A stretch of 64,000 nt of DNA from Desulfomicrobium sp. ZS1 (GTDB lineage: Bacteria > Desulfobacterota > Desulfovibrionia > Desulfovibrionales > Desulfomicrobiaceae). The notes beneath the pieces are model-generated. The model was not told the origin of the DNA and ran no database searches. It saw nothing but the letters and a program-made list of their open reading frames with translations. This document shows, in pieces, positions 39,732 to 48,280 of this stretch. Position 1 is the stretch's first letter. Every line of letters starts with the position of its first letter. The stretch is from assembly GCF_024204645.1 (NCBI RefSeq), contig NZ_CP100351.1:2356001-2420000 (forward strand). The letters are read 5' to 3'. The position numbers and the translations under genes are program-made.

Positions 39732-39939
39732 CATTCCCCCGGACAAACTCGTTTACGCGCTCCCGCTCTTGATTTTGCCCATCATCCCCAACGTCTGGTC
39801 CATCTGGCACCTGTACACAAACGAATTTCCGACGCATCAGGAGCGGGCGGCCTGGATTGTGGCCCAAGTCGTCTTGCCGGTCGTTGGCGGACTGGGTTAT
39901 ATTCTCTTCGGCAGAAAACGAGCCATAAAAAAACAATGA
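39721..39939 (+). CDS. Small two-helix membrane protein (PLDc_N-like)
   Basis: A 72-residue protein with two membrane helices (~10-27 and ~45-62) and a basic tail GRKRAIKKQ. The pattern LPIIPNVWSIWHLY ... AAWIVAQVVLPVVGGLGYILFGRK matches the PLDc_N (phospholipase D N-terminal-like) family of small membrane proteins. AGGAG is 6 bases before ATG 39721, inside the end of lgt. Function unknown; co-transcribed with the lipoprotein enzymes. Confidence 0.75.
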   Translation: MFVSIPPDKLVYALPLLILPIIPNVWSIWHLYTNEFPTHQERAAWIVAQVVLPVVGGLGYILFGRKRAIKKQ

Positions 39940-40003
39940 ATGGCCTCTTCCGCTCGCGGTTGAGGCGCACAAAATGAAAACAGCACCAGAGAGAGAGGTT
40001 CGC

Positions 40004-40960
40004 ATGTCTTCTTTACACCTTGGCAGGAAAATTCTGATCAGCGGAGCCCTGGCGGCTCTGCTGGGCACAATTCCGGCCTGCGTCACTACTTCGGACTTTG
40101 ACCGCCTGCGCAGCCAAGTCTATTCGCAGGAGCAGGAGCGCATCAAACAGCAGGACCGCATCGCCCAGATGGAAGCCGAATTGGCGCGCAGTCAGCCTGC
40201 CCAGGCCAACAACTGGGCGGAAGTGAACACCATGCGCAGCCAGATTGCCGCACTGACCGGGCAGTTAGAAGACCTACGCAGAACTCAGGACATGCAGCAG
40301 CAGGCCGCAGGCGGACTCGTGACCGTGGACTCGCTCAACACCAGGGTCGTCGATCTTGAACGCAAGACTCTTTTCATGGCTACCCAGCTTGGCGTCGTCT
40401 TTGACGAGATGCCGGCGCTGCCACCGGCCCAGGCTACGCCGACAAGCGGCTTTCCGGGAACCATGGCGCCCTCGAGCCAGGGCGTGCCTGGACTCCCCGA
40501 TGACGCTGTCCAGCCTGAAACACAGCCCGCGCCCCCGGCCGTGAGCACTCCCAAAATCCAGCCGCAGGGTGCGCCTCAGGCCGAAGTTCCGGGACAGGAA
40601 CTCTACCAGCAGGCCCTGGAAAGTTTTTACGCCATGAAATACAAAGAAGCTCAGAGCACCTGGGCGGAATTCGTCAAGGGTTTCCCCAAGGACCCCCTCG
40701 TGCCCAACGCCGTATTCTGGCAGGGAGAATGCTTTTTCCAGATGCAGGACTACGCCAACGCGGTCCTGACCTACCAGAAGGTCATCGAGGAGCACAGCAA
40801 GTCCAATAAATACACGGCGGCCCTTCTCAAGCAGGGCATCTCCTTCTTCAAGCTGAAAAAGGATCAGGCCGGTAAACTGGTGCTTGAAGATCTGATCAAG
40901 AAACACCCCCAGTCCGCCGAGGCCAAGCGTGCCCAGGCATATCTGAAGGGCGGCAACTAG
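40004..40960 (+). CDS. cpoB: CpoB/YbgF-like lipoprotein with coiled coil and TPR
   Basis: A 318-residue exported lipoprotein. Signal peptide with lipobox GTIPAC (Cys about residue 27). A coiled coil follows (~35-125), then a Pro/Gln-rich linker (~140-200), then tetratricopeptide repeats (~205-318) of the YbgF/CpoB type (ELYQQALESFYAMKYKEA). CpoB links the Tol-Pal system to peptidoglycan synthesis. The E. coli form is soluble, so a lipoprotein form is a lineage variation. GAGAGAGG precedes ATG 40004; ATG 39974 is in frame but gives a charged leader. Confidence 0.82.
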   Translation: MSSLHLGRKILISGALAALLGTIPACVTTSDFDRLRSQVYSQEQERIKQQDRIAQMEAELARSQPAQANNWAEVNTMRSQIAALTGQLEDLRRTQDMQQQAAGGLVTVDSLNTRVVDLERKTLFMATQLGVVFDEMPALPPAQATPTSGFPGTMAPSSQGVPGLPDDAVQPETQPAPPAVSTPKIQPQGAPQAEVPGQELYQQALESFYAMKYKEAQSTWAEFVKGFPKDPLVPNAVFWQGECFFQMQDYANAVLTYQKVIEEHSKSNKYTAALLKQGISFFKLKKDQAGKLVLEDLIKKHPQSAEAKRAQAYLKGGN

Positions 40961-40978
40961 CCGCACGCAAGGAACCCC

Positions 40979-41413
40979 ATGTCCAACCACGAATACAGCC
41001 GCATCGTCAGCCTGCGCTTCCCCCCCCAGTCCTCGGGACAGCCGATGATGTACAATCTGGCCAGACACTTCGACCTGACCTTCAACATCCTGCAGGCGAA
41101 CATCAATCCGCGTCGCGAAGGGCACATGATCCTGGAGCTTTCGGGCACCCGGGAGCACTACCGCCAGGGCGTGACCTATCTGCAGGAGCAGGGCATCAAG
41201 GTCACGCCGGTAGCCCACGAAATCTCCCGCAACGAAGAGTCATGCATGCACTGCGGTCTGTGCACGGCCCTGTGCCCGTCCAAGGCGCTGCATCTCAACC
41301 TATCGACCAGGCTGGTTGATTTCGACCAGGACAAATGCACCGCTTGCAACATGTGCGTCACCGTGTGTCCGGTTCGGGCCATGGTCATGGAGGTCGACCC
41401 GAATTCGTGGTAA
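40979..41413 (+). CDS. NIL-domain ferredoxin (two [4Fe-4S] clusters)
   Basis: A 144-residue protein. An N-terminal NIL domain (~10-80), a small fold known from methionine ABC transporters and sulfur metabolism proteins, is followed by two [4Fe-4S] motifs: CMHCGLCTALCPSKAL and CTACNMCVTVCPVRAM. NIL-ferredoxins are common in anaerobes and may take part in sulfur transfer or homocysteine synthesis; the role here is unproven. AAGGAA precedes ATG 40979, 18 bases after cpoB. Confidence 0.88.
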   Translation: MSNHEYSRIVSLRFPPQSSGQPMMYNLARHFDLTFNILQANINPRREGHMILELSGTREHYRQGVTYLQEQGIKVTPVAHEISRNEESCMHCGLCTALCPSKALHLNLSTRLVDFDQDKCTACNMCVTVCPVRAMVMEVDPNSW

Positions 41414-41424
41414 AAGGAGAAGTC

Positions 41425-41958
41425 ATGAACGTTCCAGAGCGCGCCTACGCCCGCGTCGATACGGCCCTGAAAGGATATCTGCGCATCCTGCCCGCAGGCC
41501 GGCTCACCTCCCTTTTTGCCTGCACCCAGACGGGAACCTCGCCGCAGCTCTCCGAGGCCGCTCAGTCCGCCCTGCCCGACGGGTTGGCGCCTTATCTGCG
41601 TGCCATGAACGAAAAGCTGGACGCAATCCTCTCGATCCTGACCCAGCAGACCCTGCAGGAAGACTTCCCCGTGCCCGTGCTCATTCATGACATCAGCGGC
41701 GCGGGGATCAAATTTTCCGCGGATCTCGAGCTTGAACCGGGACAGGGCGCGGAGGTGGTCATCGCGCTCAGCAACCAGCCCCAAAGCCTGGCCGGTGCCA
41801 TCGGAATCATCCTTCGGTCCGAAGAGCATCTGGGCGAACGGGTCTGGGCCATGGAATTCAAAGATATGCGCGACTGCGAACGCGAAAAAATCATTCAGTT
41901 CGTCGTGGCCAAGCAACGCGAACACTTACTGGAACGCCATCTCGCCCCCTCATCCTAA
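41425..41958 (+). CDS. PilZ-domain protein
   Basis: A 177-residue cytoplasmic protein. An N-terminal helical region (~1-85) precedes a C-terminal PilZ-like beta-barrel (~90-170) with the family-type DISGAGIKFSA block. The RxxxR c-di-GMP motif is not evident before it, so binding is uncertain. AAGGAG lies before ATG 41425, 11 bases after the ferredoxin. Next to cheZ, it may affect motility. Confidence 0.72.
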   Translation: MNVPERAYARVDTALKGYLRILPAGRLTSLFACTQTGTSPQLSEAAQSALPDGLAPYLRAMNEKLDAILSILTQQTLQEDFPVPVLIHDISGAGIKFSADLELEPGQGAEVVIALSNQPQSLAGAIGIILRSEEHLGERVWAMEFKDMRDCEREKIIQFVVAKQREHLLERHLAPSS

Positions 41959-41973
41959 CCCCGGAAACCAGGC

Positions 41974-42702
41974 ATGCACAAAGAACAGCTGAGTCAGGAA
42001 CTTCTGAACAGAATCACGACCAAGGCCGAAAGCACCATCCGGGAGGTCATCTCGGCTGCCTTGACGGAAGAAATCAGCCGCGCCTTGACCTTGGCCCTGA
42101 CCGAAGGCGAATTCTACCGCGCCATCAGCACCGACCTGCAGGCGGGTCTGAAATCCATCTACAAGGAAATCAATGCCGCCGCGACCAACGCCACCTCCGA
42201 ATTGCCGGTAGCCACGGCTCCTGCGGCCGACGAGATGTTCTCCGAAGCATCGACGCAGCTCGGAGCCATCCTGCAGACCACGGAACAAGCCACCGAGAGC
42301 ATCATGAGCGTGGTGGAAAAACAGCTGGACATGAACGACCGCACCATGCAACTCCTCGCCTCCCTGGAAAACGGGAGCGCCAAACCGGAGATCGAGGAAT
42401 TGCGGGCCGGCAGCGAAGCCCTGGGCGCGGATCTGATGGAGATCATGACCACTTTGAGCTTTCAGGATCTGACCGGACAGCGCATCAAGCGCATTGTCGC
42501 GGCCCTGCAGCAGATCGAAAAGGTGGTTTTCGAACTCTACATGGCTACGGGCCTGTCCCTTAAAGCCATGGCGCAAAACCCCGAGCAATCCGTAGAGGAA
42601 ATCCGCCAGGCGTCCAAAGCCCGGGCCACGGAACTCAAAGGCCCACAGGACGCCAGCTCTCAGACAGACGTGGACGACCTTTTGAGTCAGCTCGGTTTGT
42701 AA
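41974..42702 (+). CDS. cheZ: CheZ-type chemotaxis phosphatase
   Basis: A 242-residue helical protein. The active-site helix block LSFQDLTGQRIKRIV (~165-180) contains the Asp and Gln used by CheZ to dephosphorylate CheY-P. The C-terminal peptide DVDDLLSQLGL matches the CheY-binding tail of CheZ. A long helical hairpin fills the rest. CheZ resets the flagellar switch. It follows the PilZ gene by 15 bases; no cheY or cheA is nearby. Confidence 0.87.
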   Translation: MHKEQLSQELLNRITTKAESTIREVISAALTEEISRALTLALTEGEFYRAISTDLQAGLKSIYKEINAAATNATSELPVATAPAADEMFSEASTQLGAILQTTEQATESIMSVVEKQLDMNDRTMQLLASLENGSAKPEIEELRAGSEALGADLMEIMTTLSFQDLTGQRIKRIVAALQQIEKVVFELYMATGLSLKAMAQNPEQSVEEIRQASKARATELKGPQDASSQTDVDDLLSQLGL

Positions 42703-42725
42703 TTTTCTTTTACCACAACATTGCA

Positions 42726-42761
42726 AGCCGGTTACGGGTCCCTCCGCAACCGGCTCTTTTT
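42726..42761 (+). terminator. Terminator of the ileS-cheZ run
   Basis: AGCCGGTT (42726-42733) pairs with AACCGGCT (42748-42755), followed by CTTTTTC, 24 bases after the cheZ stop and just before the next small gene. Confidence 0.85.
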
Positions 42762-42775
42762 CATGGAGATACATC

Positions 42776-43063
42776 ATGCCTCAGCTTGCCGACATCACCC
42801 TCTTCTCTCTGACCCGCACCATGAGCGTCCTCGACCAGCTCTTTCAGGAGGAACCCGACCTCTACGAGGATTTCGTGCGCGAGATCTGCGCCGAGTTCAT
42901 CCTGGCCAAGGAATACATGCTCGCCATCCAGGAAATGGCGAACCGCGAAGCGGAACGGGAGACTATCGCCCAGGCCGACCTGACCCTGCGCCATATGCTG
43001 GCCCTGTGGGTCCTCAGCAACGACCTGACCGTGCCGGTGACCGGACTAGATCAGATGCAGTAG
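42776..43063 (+). CDS. Small helical hypothetical protein (95 aa)
   Basis: A 95-residue, acidic, mostly helical protein (begins MPQLADITLFSLTRTM; middle rich in Glu and Ala). No motif or family recognised. GGAG lies before ATG 42776. It sits just past the cheZ terminator and is convergent with the xer recombinase gene, with 2 bases between stops. Confidence 0.65.
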   Translation: MPQLADITLFSLTRTMSVLDQLFQEEPDLYEDFVREICAEFILAKEYMLAIQEMANREAERETIAQADLTLRHMLALWVLSNDLTVPVTGLDQMQ

Positions 43064-43065
43064 GA

Positions 43066-43998
43066 TCAGTCGTTTTTGTCTTTGTCCCCGGCCAGCGGAT
43101 GGGCGGCATCGTAGACGCGCATGACCTGCGCCAGATCCAGGTGGGTGTAGCGCTGGGTGGTGGAAATGCGGGAGTGGCCGAGAAGCTCCTGCACGCTCCT
43201 GAGATCCGCCCCGGCCTGGAGCATGTGCGAGGCGAAGCTGTGGCGCAGGGTGTGGGGGCTGATGGAGCAGGGAGCTCCGCTGCGCACGGCCATCTCTTTG
43301 ACAATGCGGTCCGCCTGCTTGCGCGACAGCCGTCCGCCCCGCTTGCCCAGAAAAATAGCCTGCTCCCGCGCCGCCGGAGCAAACGCCCCGCGCTGTTCGA
43401 TATAGCGGCCAAGGCGCTCCGCCGCCGGTCCGGTGAGCGGAACAAGGCGCTCCTTGCTGCCCTTGCCCAGCACCCGCACCAGCTTCTGGTCCAGATCCAC
43501 ATGGGCGAAATCAAGCCCGAGGGCCTCGCTGACGCGCAGCCCCGAACCGTAGAGAACCTCAAGCAAAGCCAGATCGCGCAGGCCTTCAGGGTCGAGGGTG
43601 ATTTCAGTTTCGACCAGATGGATGGCCTGGTCGACATTGAGCACCTTGGGATGGACCTTGGGCAGCTTCGGGTTGGCGAGGGCCGCGCAGGGATCTTCCA
43701 CGACCATCTTGCGCTGGCGCAGAAAGCGGTAAAAGGCGCGCAGAGCCGAGAGCTTGCGGCAGACGCTCGATTTGGCCAGCCCGCGCCTGTGCAGGTCGGC
43801 CAGATACGCGGTGATGTCCGCCTTGGTCACCTCGCCCGGCGCGTCGAAACCTTTGCTCCTGCGCCCCAGAAAGAGGTGCGCGCCTTCGAGATCGGTTCCG
43901 TAGGCGGCCACGGTGGCCGGGGAATAGCCACGCTGGGCGTCCAGATAAAGCAGAAAAAGGGCGACAGGGTCAGGCGCGTGCCCGTTTGTCCATGACAT
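43066..43998 (-). CDS. xerC: Tyrosine recombinase XerC/XerD
   Basis: A 310-residue site-specific recombinase that resolves chromosome dimers at dif. N-terminal SAM-like domain (~5-95), C-terminal catalytic domain (~110-300). Catalytic residues visible: Arg in GSGLRVSEA, HTLRH (His and Arg), LGH, and the nucleophilic Tyr in TTQRYTHL. Length and motifs fit XerC/D; the choice between them is uncertain. It overlaps the end of the GGDEF gene by 29 bases. Confidence 0.88.
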   Translation of the reverse strand: MSWTNGHAPDPVALFLLYLDAQRGYSPATVAAYGTDLEGAHLFLGRRSKGFDAPGEVTKADITAYLADLHRRGLAKSSVCRKLSALRAFYRFLRQRKMVVEDPCAALANPKLPKVHPKVLNVDQAIHLVETEITLDPEGLRDLALLEVLYGSGLRVSEALGLDFAHVDLDQKLVRVLGKGSKERLVPLTGPAAERLGRYIEQRGAFAPAAREQAIFLGKRGGRLSRKQADRIVKEMAVRSGAPCSISPHTLRHSFASHMLQAGADLRSVQELLGHSRISTTQRYTHLDLAQVMRVYDAAHPLAGDKDKND

Positions 43999-44908
43999 AG
44001 CAACTCTTGGGGTTCTTTTTGGCTTCCTTCTTCAGGTTCATGGCGATCTGGGAAGCCTCGCCAAAGTGCTTGAGCTTGCCGCCGCGGTTCACGACCACGG
44101 CAATGGAAATGGCCATGAGCGGGTAAACCTGTTCCTTGCCCCGGCGATCGAGGGAATGGATGGCCCCGCGCGCGCGGTCCTCCTGATCGTAGAAATGGGG
44201 CACAATGGAGTCGAAATTGTCGATGACCTGCTGACAGGCGCTCTCGGCCTTTTCCGGCGGCACGATGAAGACGAAATCATCCCCGCCCACATGGCCGACG
44301 AAAGTGCCCGCGCCCATGAAGCCCCGGATGGAATTGACGATGACCCGCGCGGTCATGAGCAAGACCTCGTCTCCCCGCGAAAAGCCGTATTTGTCGTTGA
44401 ACGACTTGAAATGATCCAGATCGATATAGGCCAGGGCGAAATCCTCCTGCCGATCGATGAGATCCTGGATTCTGTGGATGATGGATGTATTGCCGGGCAG
44501 CTTGGTCAGGGGGCTGGCGTCGAGCTCACGGGTGGAGCGATGGTAGGCCAGGATCAAACGCCCCTTGGCGATGGACGGCGAAAACGGCTTGACCAGAAAA
44601 TCGTCGATTTCGAGGGTGCTGAAATCCTGAAGCTCGGCCACGTCTTCGCTGGCCAGGCAAAGCACCACCGGCAGCTGGCGGTAGACGTTCTCGCCCTTGA
44701 TCAGGCGCACCAGATCCACCCCGGCCAGATCGGGCAATTGTTCGTCCACGACAAGAAGGTCCGGAGGCTCGCTGAAAAGAAACTCCAGCGCCGAGGTGCC
44801 CCTGCCAAAGCAGGTCCACTTGACCTCCTCCTCGGGCCACAGGGCGCGCAGACTGCCTTCGAGCTTGGTATCGGCGGTGACCAGGAAAAAATGTTTGCCT
44901 TCCTTCAT
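43970..44908 (-). CDS. Receiver-GGDEF response regulator
   Basis: A 312-residue regulator. Receiver ~5-120 with phospho-Asp in VVDEQLPD and Lys in VKPF. GGDEF domain ~130-300 with signature GGDDF (variant of GGDEF), preceded by DHFKSFNDKYG. No RxxD inhibitory site is evident just before GGDDF. GGDEF domains make c-di-GMP; the GGDDF form is sometimes active. Starts 12 bases after the HDOD gene stop, so probably one transcript. Confidence 0.86.
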   Translation of the reverse strand: MKEGKHFFLVTADTKLEGSLRALWPEEEVKWTCFGRGTSALEFLFSEPPDLLVVDEQLPDLAGVDLVRLIKGENVYRQLPVVLCLASEDVAELQDFSTLEIDDFLVKPFSPSIAKGRLILAYHRSTRELDASPLTKLPGNTSIIHRIQDLIDRQEDFALAYIDLDHFKSFNDKYGFSRGDEVLLMTARVIVNSIRGFMGAGTFVGHVGGDDFVFIVPPEKAESACQQVIDNFDSIVPHFYDQEDRARGAIHSLDRRGKEQVYPLMAISIAVVVNRGGKLKHFGEASQIAMNLKKEAKKNPKSCYVMDKRARA

Positions 44909-44920
44909 GCTGCGGGGTTC

Positions 44921-45745
44921 CTACGCCAGGTCCACAAATTCGCGTTCAAGGCCACTCATGATCTTGAAAAGCGCTTCCGGGGTGATCTCAAGAGCCTCAA
45001 GCACCCCCTCGTCGAGGGCGCTGACCTGATTGTCCCCTCCATTGCCCACTCCGAACAGGCGGGCCAGGAAATTCCCCACATGCACGACCTGCGCGACTTT
45101 CGGGTAGAGCGTGGCCGACATGGGCCTATGATGATAGGAAAGCCCTTCCTTGAGATTGGCAGGCAGATTCCAGTAGTTGCACAGCCACAGATTGATGCGG
45201 TCGTGGGCGAAACCCAGCACCTCGCTCTCGGCCTGACGATAGGAGATGTCCTTTTCCTGGACGAGGGCGTCTATGGCCACGCGTTTTTCCGGGAGCTGCA
45301 CCGCGGCCACGACCTTGCCGATGTCGTGCAAGAGGCCGGCCACGGCGTACTCCTCGGGGTCCTTGCAGCCGATCTGCCGGGCTATGGCGGAACTGGCCAG
45401 GGCGCAGCCCAGGCTGTGCTCCCACAGGCCCTTCATGTTTTCGTTCATGACTTCAAAGACCGACGTGGAAATGATGATGCCCTTAATGACGTTGAATCCC
45501 AGCAGCACCAGGGCGTGCTGGATGGAGCCGATGCGCCCGGGAAAACCGTAGATGGGCGAATTGACCATTTTCAGAACCTTGGCCGAGAGGACCTGGTCCT
45601 TGGAGATGGCCCGGCTTATCTGATCCGTGGAGGAGTTGGGGTTCTCGACCAGAATCGCGACCTCCTGCAGGACTCCGGGCAGGGTCGGAAGGTCCTTGAC
45701 CGCCAGAATCGCACCCTTTTGCTTGGTTCGCAGATCATCTTCCAT
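44921..45745 (-). CDS. HDOD-domain signalling protein
   Basis: A 274-residue single HDOD domain protein. The domain (~10-210) has LPTLPGVLQEV, the partial HD site LLHDIGKV, and the FAHDRINLWLCNYWNLP block typical of HDOD. HDOD proteins act as regulatory scaffolds in motility and signalling. ATG 45745 has GAGGGA upstream; the stop codon of the gene before it overlaps the start (TAATG), so translation is coupled. Confidence 0.85.
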   Translation of the reverse strand: MEDDLRTKQKGAILAVKDLPTLPGVLQEVAILVENPNSSTDQISRAISKDQVLSAKVLKMVNSPIYGFPGRIGSIQHALVLLGFNVIKGIIISTSVFEVMNENMKGLWEHSLGCALASSAIARQIGCKDPEEYAVAGLLHDIGKVVAAVQLPEKRVAIDALVQEKDISYRQAESEVLGFAHDRINLWLCNYWNLPANLKEGLSYHHRPMSATLYPKVAQVVHVGNFLARLFGVGNGGDNQVSALDEGVLEALEITPEALFKIMSGLEREFVDLA

Positions 45746-46098
45746 TATTGTCCCTCTTCTTTTGCCGCCTGGGCTGCCGCAGCCAGGGCACACTGGCGCG
45801 CATAATAGTCGGAAACGAGCTGCTTGACCTGCTGCATGTACCTGTCCTCGGCAAAATTCCGGAAAAGATATTCAAGTCTTTCGCGCTTTTTGGCGAGCAC
45901 TTCCTCGTTGCACCCGCCGCCCATTTCCAGACTCTCGCCTTCGACCACGAGCAGCTCCACGCCCATGTTGTCCAACCTGGAAATAAGCCCCTCGGTCAAA
46001 ACCGTTCCTGCGGCGATGAGCACCATCCCGTTCTCCCGGGTCACGGGCTTGGCCAAAATCATTTCCGGCCGGGCCAGCTGCAGGGGTATTTTTTGCAT
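45745..46098 (-). CDS. Small hypothetical protein coupled to HDOD gene (117 aa)
   Basis: A 117-residue protein. The first half (QLARPEMILAKPVTRENGMVLIAAGTVLTEGLISRLDNMGVELLVVE) resembles the short domain often found before HD-GYP domains (DUF3391-like); the second half is a coiled helix with one Cys. GGAG is 6 bases before ATG 46098. Its stop overlaps the HDOD start. Likely a partner of the HDOD protein. Confidence 0.7.
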   Translation of the reverse strand: MQKIPLQLARPEMILAKPVTRENGMVLIAAGTVLTEGLISRLDNMGVELLVVEGESLEMGGGCNEEVLAKKRERLEYLFRNFAEDRYMQQVKQLVSDYYARQCALAAAAQAAKEEGQ

Positions 46099-46120
46099 AT
46101 TCTTCTCCAATGATCTTCGG

Positions 46121-47224
46121 TCACGTTGCAAGGACATAGTACATGCCCGGAAGCTGCCTCACAAGCCCTTGAAGTTCCATGAAAAGGAGCGTGGAGCTGA
46201 CCTTGTTCGCCGCCCAGCCCGTCTGACGGGCCAGGGTGTCGATATGCAGGGTCTCGCCGCCTTCAAGCAGGCGATGCACGATTCGCTGTTCCGGATCTTC
46301 CGGCTCACGCGTCCGGGGCTCGGGGACGGGCGCCTCGGGCGCACAAAGAGCGCCCAGCCGAGGCTGCAACTCCTGTAGGATATCTTCCCCGCTCTGCACA
46401 AGGCAGGCACCCTGACGGATGAGCTGGTGGCAGCCCTGATGGGTCTTCAGGTTGGCCGGCCCGGGCAGGGCGAAAACGTCGCGATTCTGGGCCAAAGCCA
46501 GATTGGCGGTGATCAGGCTGCCGCTGCCAAGCGCCCCTTCGACAACCAATACACCCAGAGAAAGGCCGCTGACAATGCGATTGCGATGCGGAAAATTAAT
46601 TCCCTCGGGCCTGGTCCCCGGCGCGAACTCGCTGACGATGAGCCCATGGGCGGCGACCTGTTTCCACAGATCGGAGTTGGAGGCCGGATAAACAAGGTCA
46701 AGACCCGTACCCAAGACGGCGATGGTCCCACCCACGCCGCGCAGGGCGCCCTGATGCGCGGCGCGATCGATGCCCTGGGCAAAGCCCGAAACTACGCAGA
46801 TCCCGGACGCGCTCAAAAAAGCCGATATGCTCTCCGCCATGTCCACGCCGTAGCGCGTCGCGCCCCGTGACCCGACCACGGCCACGCAAGGCCGGGAAAG
46901 CAGGGACAGATCACCGAGATAATACAGAAAAAGAGGCGGATCAGGAATCTCGCGCAAGAAATCCGGGTAGGCGCGGTCTCCAAAAAAAACAGCGGGAAAA
47001 CCGAAATTCCGCGCCCGGCGCTGCTCATCCTCGGCCTTTTCGCGCCAGCCGCCGCGGACGAATTCGGTCTGCACCCGCGCCGAAACCAGCCCGCGCGCTG
47101 TCCACAAAGAGGAATCCGAAACGGCGGAAAGGGCGTCGCCATAATGCGAAAGCAGACGCTTCCAGGTACGTGGCCCAAGACCGCTGGTGTGGCGCAAGGC
47201 CAGACTGGCGCTGAATTCATCCAC
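46121..47224 (-). CDS. dprA: DNA processing protein DprA
   Basis: A 367-residue Rossmann-type protein that loads RecA onto incoming single-stranded DNA. N-terminal SAM-like region (~1-75), DprA Rossmann domain (~80-290) with VGSRGATRYG, SGFAQGIDRAAH, VLGTGLDLVYPA and FPHRNRIVSGLS, and a C-terminal winged helix (~310-365). The overlap with the gene before it suggests coupling. It implies natural uptake of DNA is possible, though no com genes are in view. Confidence 0.94.
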   Translation of the reverse strand: MDEFSASLALRHTSGLGPRTWKRLLSHYGDALSAVSDSSLWTARGLVSARVQTEFVRGGWREKAEDEQRRARNFGFPAVFFGDRAYPDFLREIPDPPLFLYYLGDLSLLSRPCVAVVGSRGATRYGVDMAESISAFLSASGICVVSGFAQGIDRAAHQGALRGVGGTIAVLGTGLDLVYPASNSDLWKQVAAHGLIVSEFAPGTRPEGINFPHRNRIVSGLSLGVLVVEGALGSGSLITANLALAQNRDVFALPGPANLKTHQGCHQLIRQGACLVQSGEDILQELQPRLGALCAPEAPVPEPRTREPEDPEQRIVHRLLEGGETLHIDTLARQTGWAANKVSSTLLFMELQGLVRQLPGMYYVLAT

Positions 47225-48215
47225 GGGCCAGGGCCACCGTTATGGAGTCGTTGCACCCCTGAATCCTGCCGTGCGCCTGGCGACCAAGGCGGGAAGCCGG
47301 GGAGTCGGGGTAGCGGACCTCCAGCTGCTGCAGATAAACCCCGGCCTGCCCGGGCTGTCCCTGACGCAGTGCCGAGTAGGCCAATTTCAGGAGCGCGTCC
47401 GCACTTTTGGCATGGCGGGGGTGATCCTCCACGACCTGCGTGAAGTACTCCATAGCGCGGTCATAGCGAGCCTCGGCATACCATGTCTCCCCGGTCCAAT
47501 AGAGGGCGTTGGGCAATAGCTTGTGGCGGGGAAAATCCCGCATGAACGCGGCAAATTGCTCCCGGGCCAGCGCATGGCGGCCGTTCTGGTAGCTCTTGAG
47601 GGCGCGGCCGTACTCCTGTTCCGGCGATATTTCCGCCGCGGCCTTTTTTTTCAAGGCATCCGCCGATGCAGCGGATGCCTTGGCCTTGACTGCTCTATCC
47701 GGTCTGGGAGTGACCGGCCGGGCTTTGGAAATGCCCGACTCTGATTTGGAACTGCCCGACTTTGATTTGGAAATATCCGGCACTGGCGCAGCTGTTTTTA
47801 GCCCAGCCTTTGCAGCGTGAACGGATTCAGGCAATGGCGCGGCGGACGGTTCGGCAGCGGGGCCGACGGTCGCGTTCGCGGCAACGGCAGGAGCGCCGGG
47901 GCCTACGGGAGCCGTCGCTGATGCGTGCGCGCCCGTCGCATTCGATGAGACGGCAGCCTCCCGGACCAGGATCACGTTTGACGCGGCCATGCGCACGCTG
48001 CGCGTAACCGGCCTGCGCAGGACTGACGCGGAAGGCCTCCCCATGGCAAAATTGTCGTCCTGCACGGATTTGAGACTGGGCACAATCCCGGAGGGCGTCT
48101 CCACCAGCCGCAAGGCAGACCAACCACGGGCAAGATACATGGACGCAGGACCGCTTGCCCAGGAAAGCAGAACGCCGACAAGCATTCCGGTCACGAAGAC
48201 CAGCGTTGATCTCAT
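47217..48215 (-). CDS. Membrane-anchored TPR protein (YbgF-like)
   Basis: A 332-residue protein. One N-terminal membrane helix (MRSTLVFVTGMLVGVLLSW), a low-complexity Ala/Pro/Ser/Lys-rich middle (~75-195) with a KSKSGSSKSESG stretch, and a C-terminal TPR domain (~210-310; EYGRALKSYQNGRHALAREQF) like CpoB. The C-terminus ends GCNDSITVALARG. Anchored in the inner membrane with TPR outside. ATG 48215 is chosen because it begins the hydrophobic anchor; ribosome site is weak. Overlaps dprA by 8 bases. Confidence 0.72.
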   Translation of the reverse strand: MRSTLVFVTGMLVGVLLSWASGPASMYLARGWSALRLVETPSGIVPSLKSVQDDNFAMGRPSASVLRRPVTRSVRMAASNVILVREAAVSSNATGAHASATAPVGPGAPAVAANATVGPAAEPSAAPLPESVHAAKAGLKTAAPVPDISKSKSGSSKSESGISKARPVTPRPDRAVKAKASAASADALKKKAAAEISPEQEYGRALKSYQNGRHALAREQFAAFMRDFPRHKLLPNALYWTGETWYAEARYDRAMEYFTQVVEDHPRHAKSADALLKLAYSALRQGQPGQAGVYLQQLEVRYPDSPASRLGRQAHGRIQGCNDSITVALARG

Positions 48216-48280
48216 GTAACAGTCACCATTTTCTCCCGCATTACGCATGTGGCATAGGAGAGAACCCGCCAATTTTCAAG

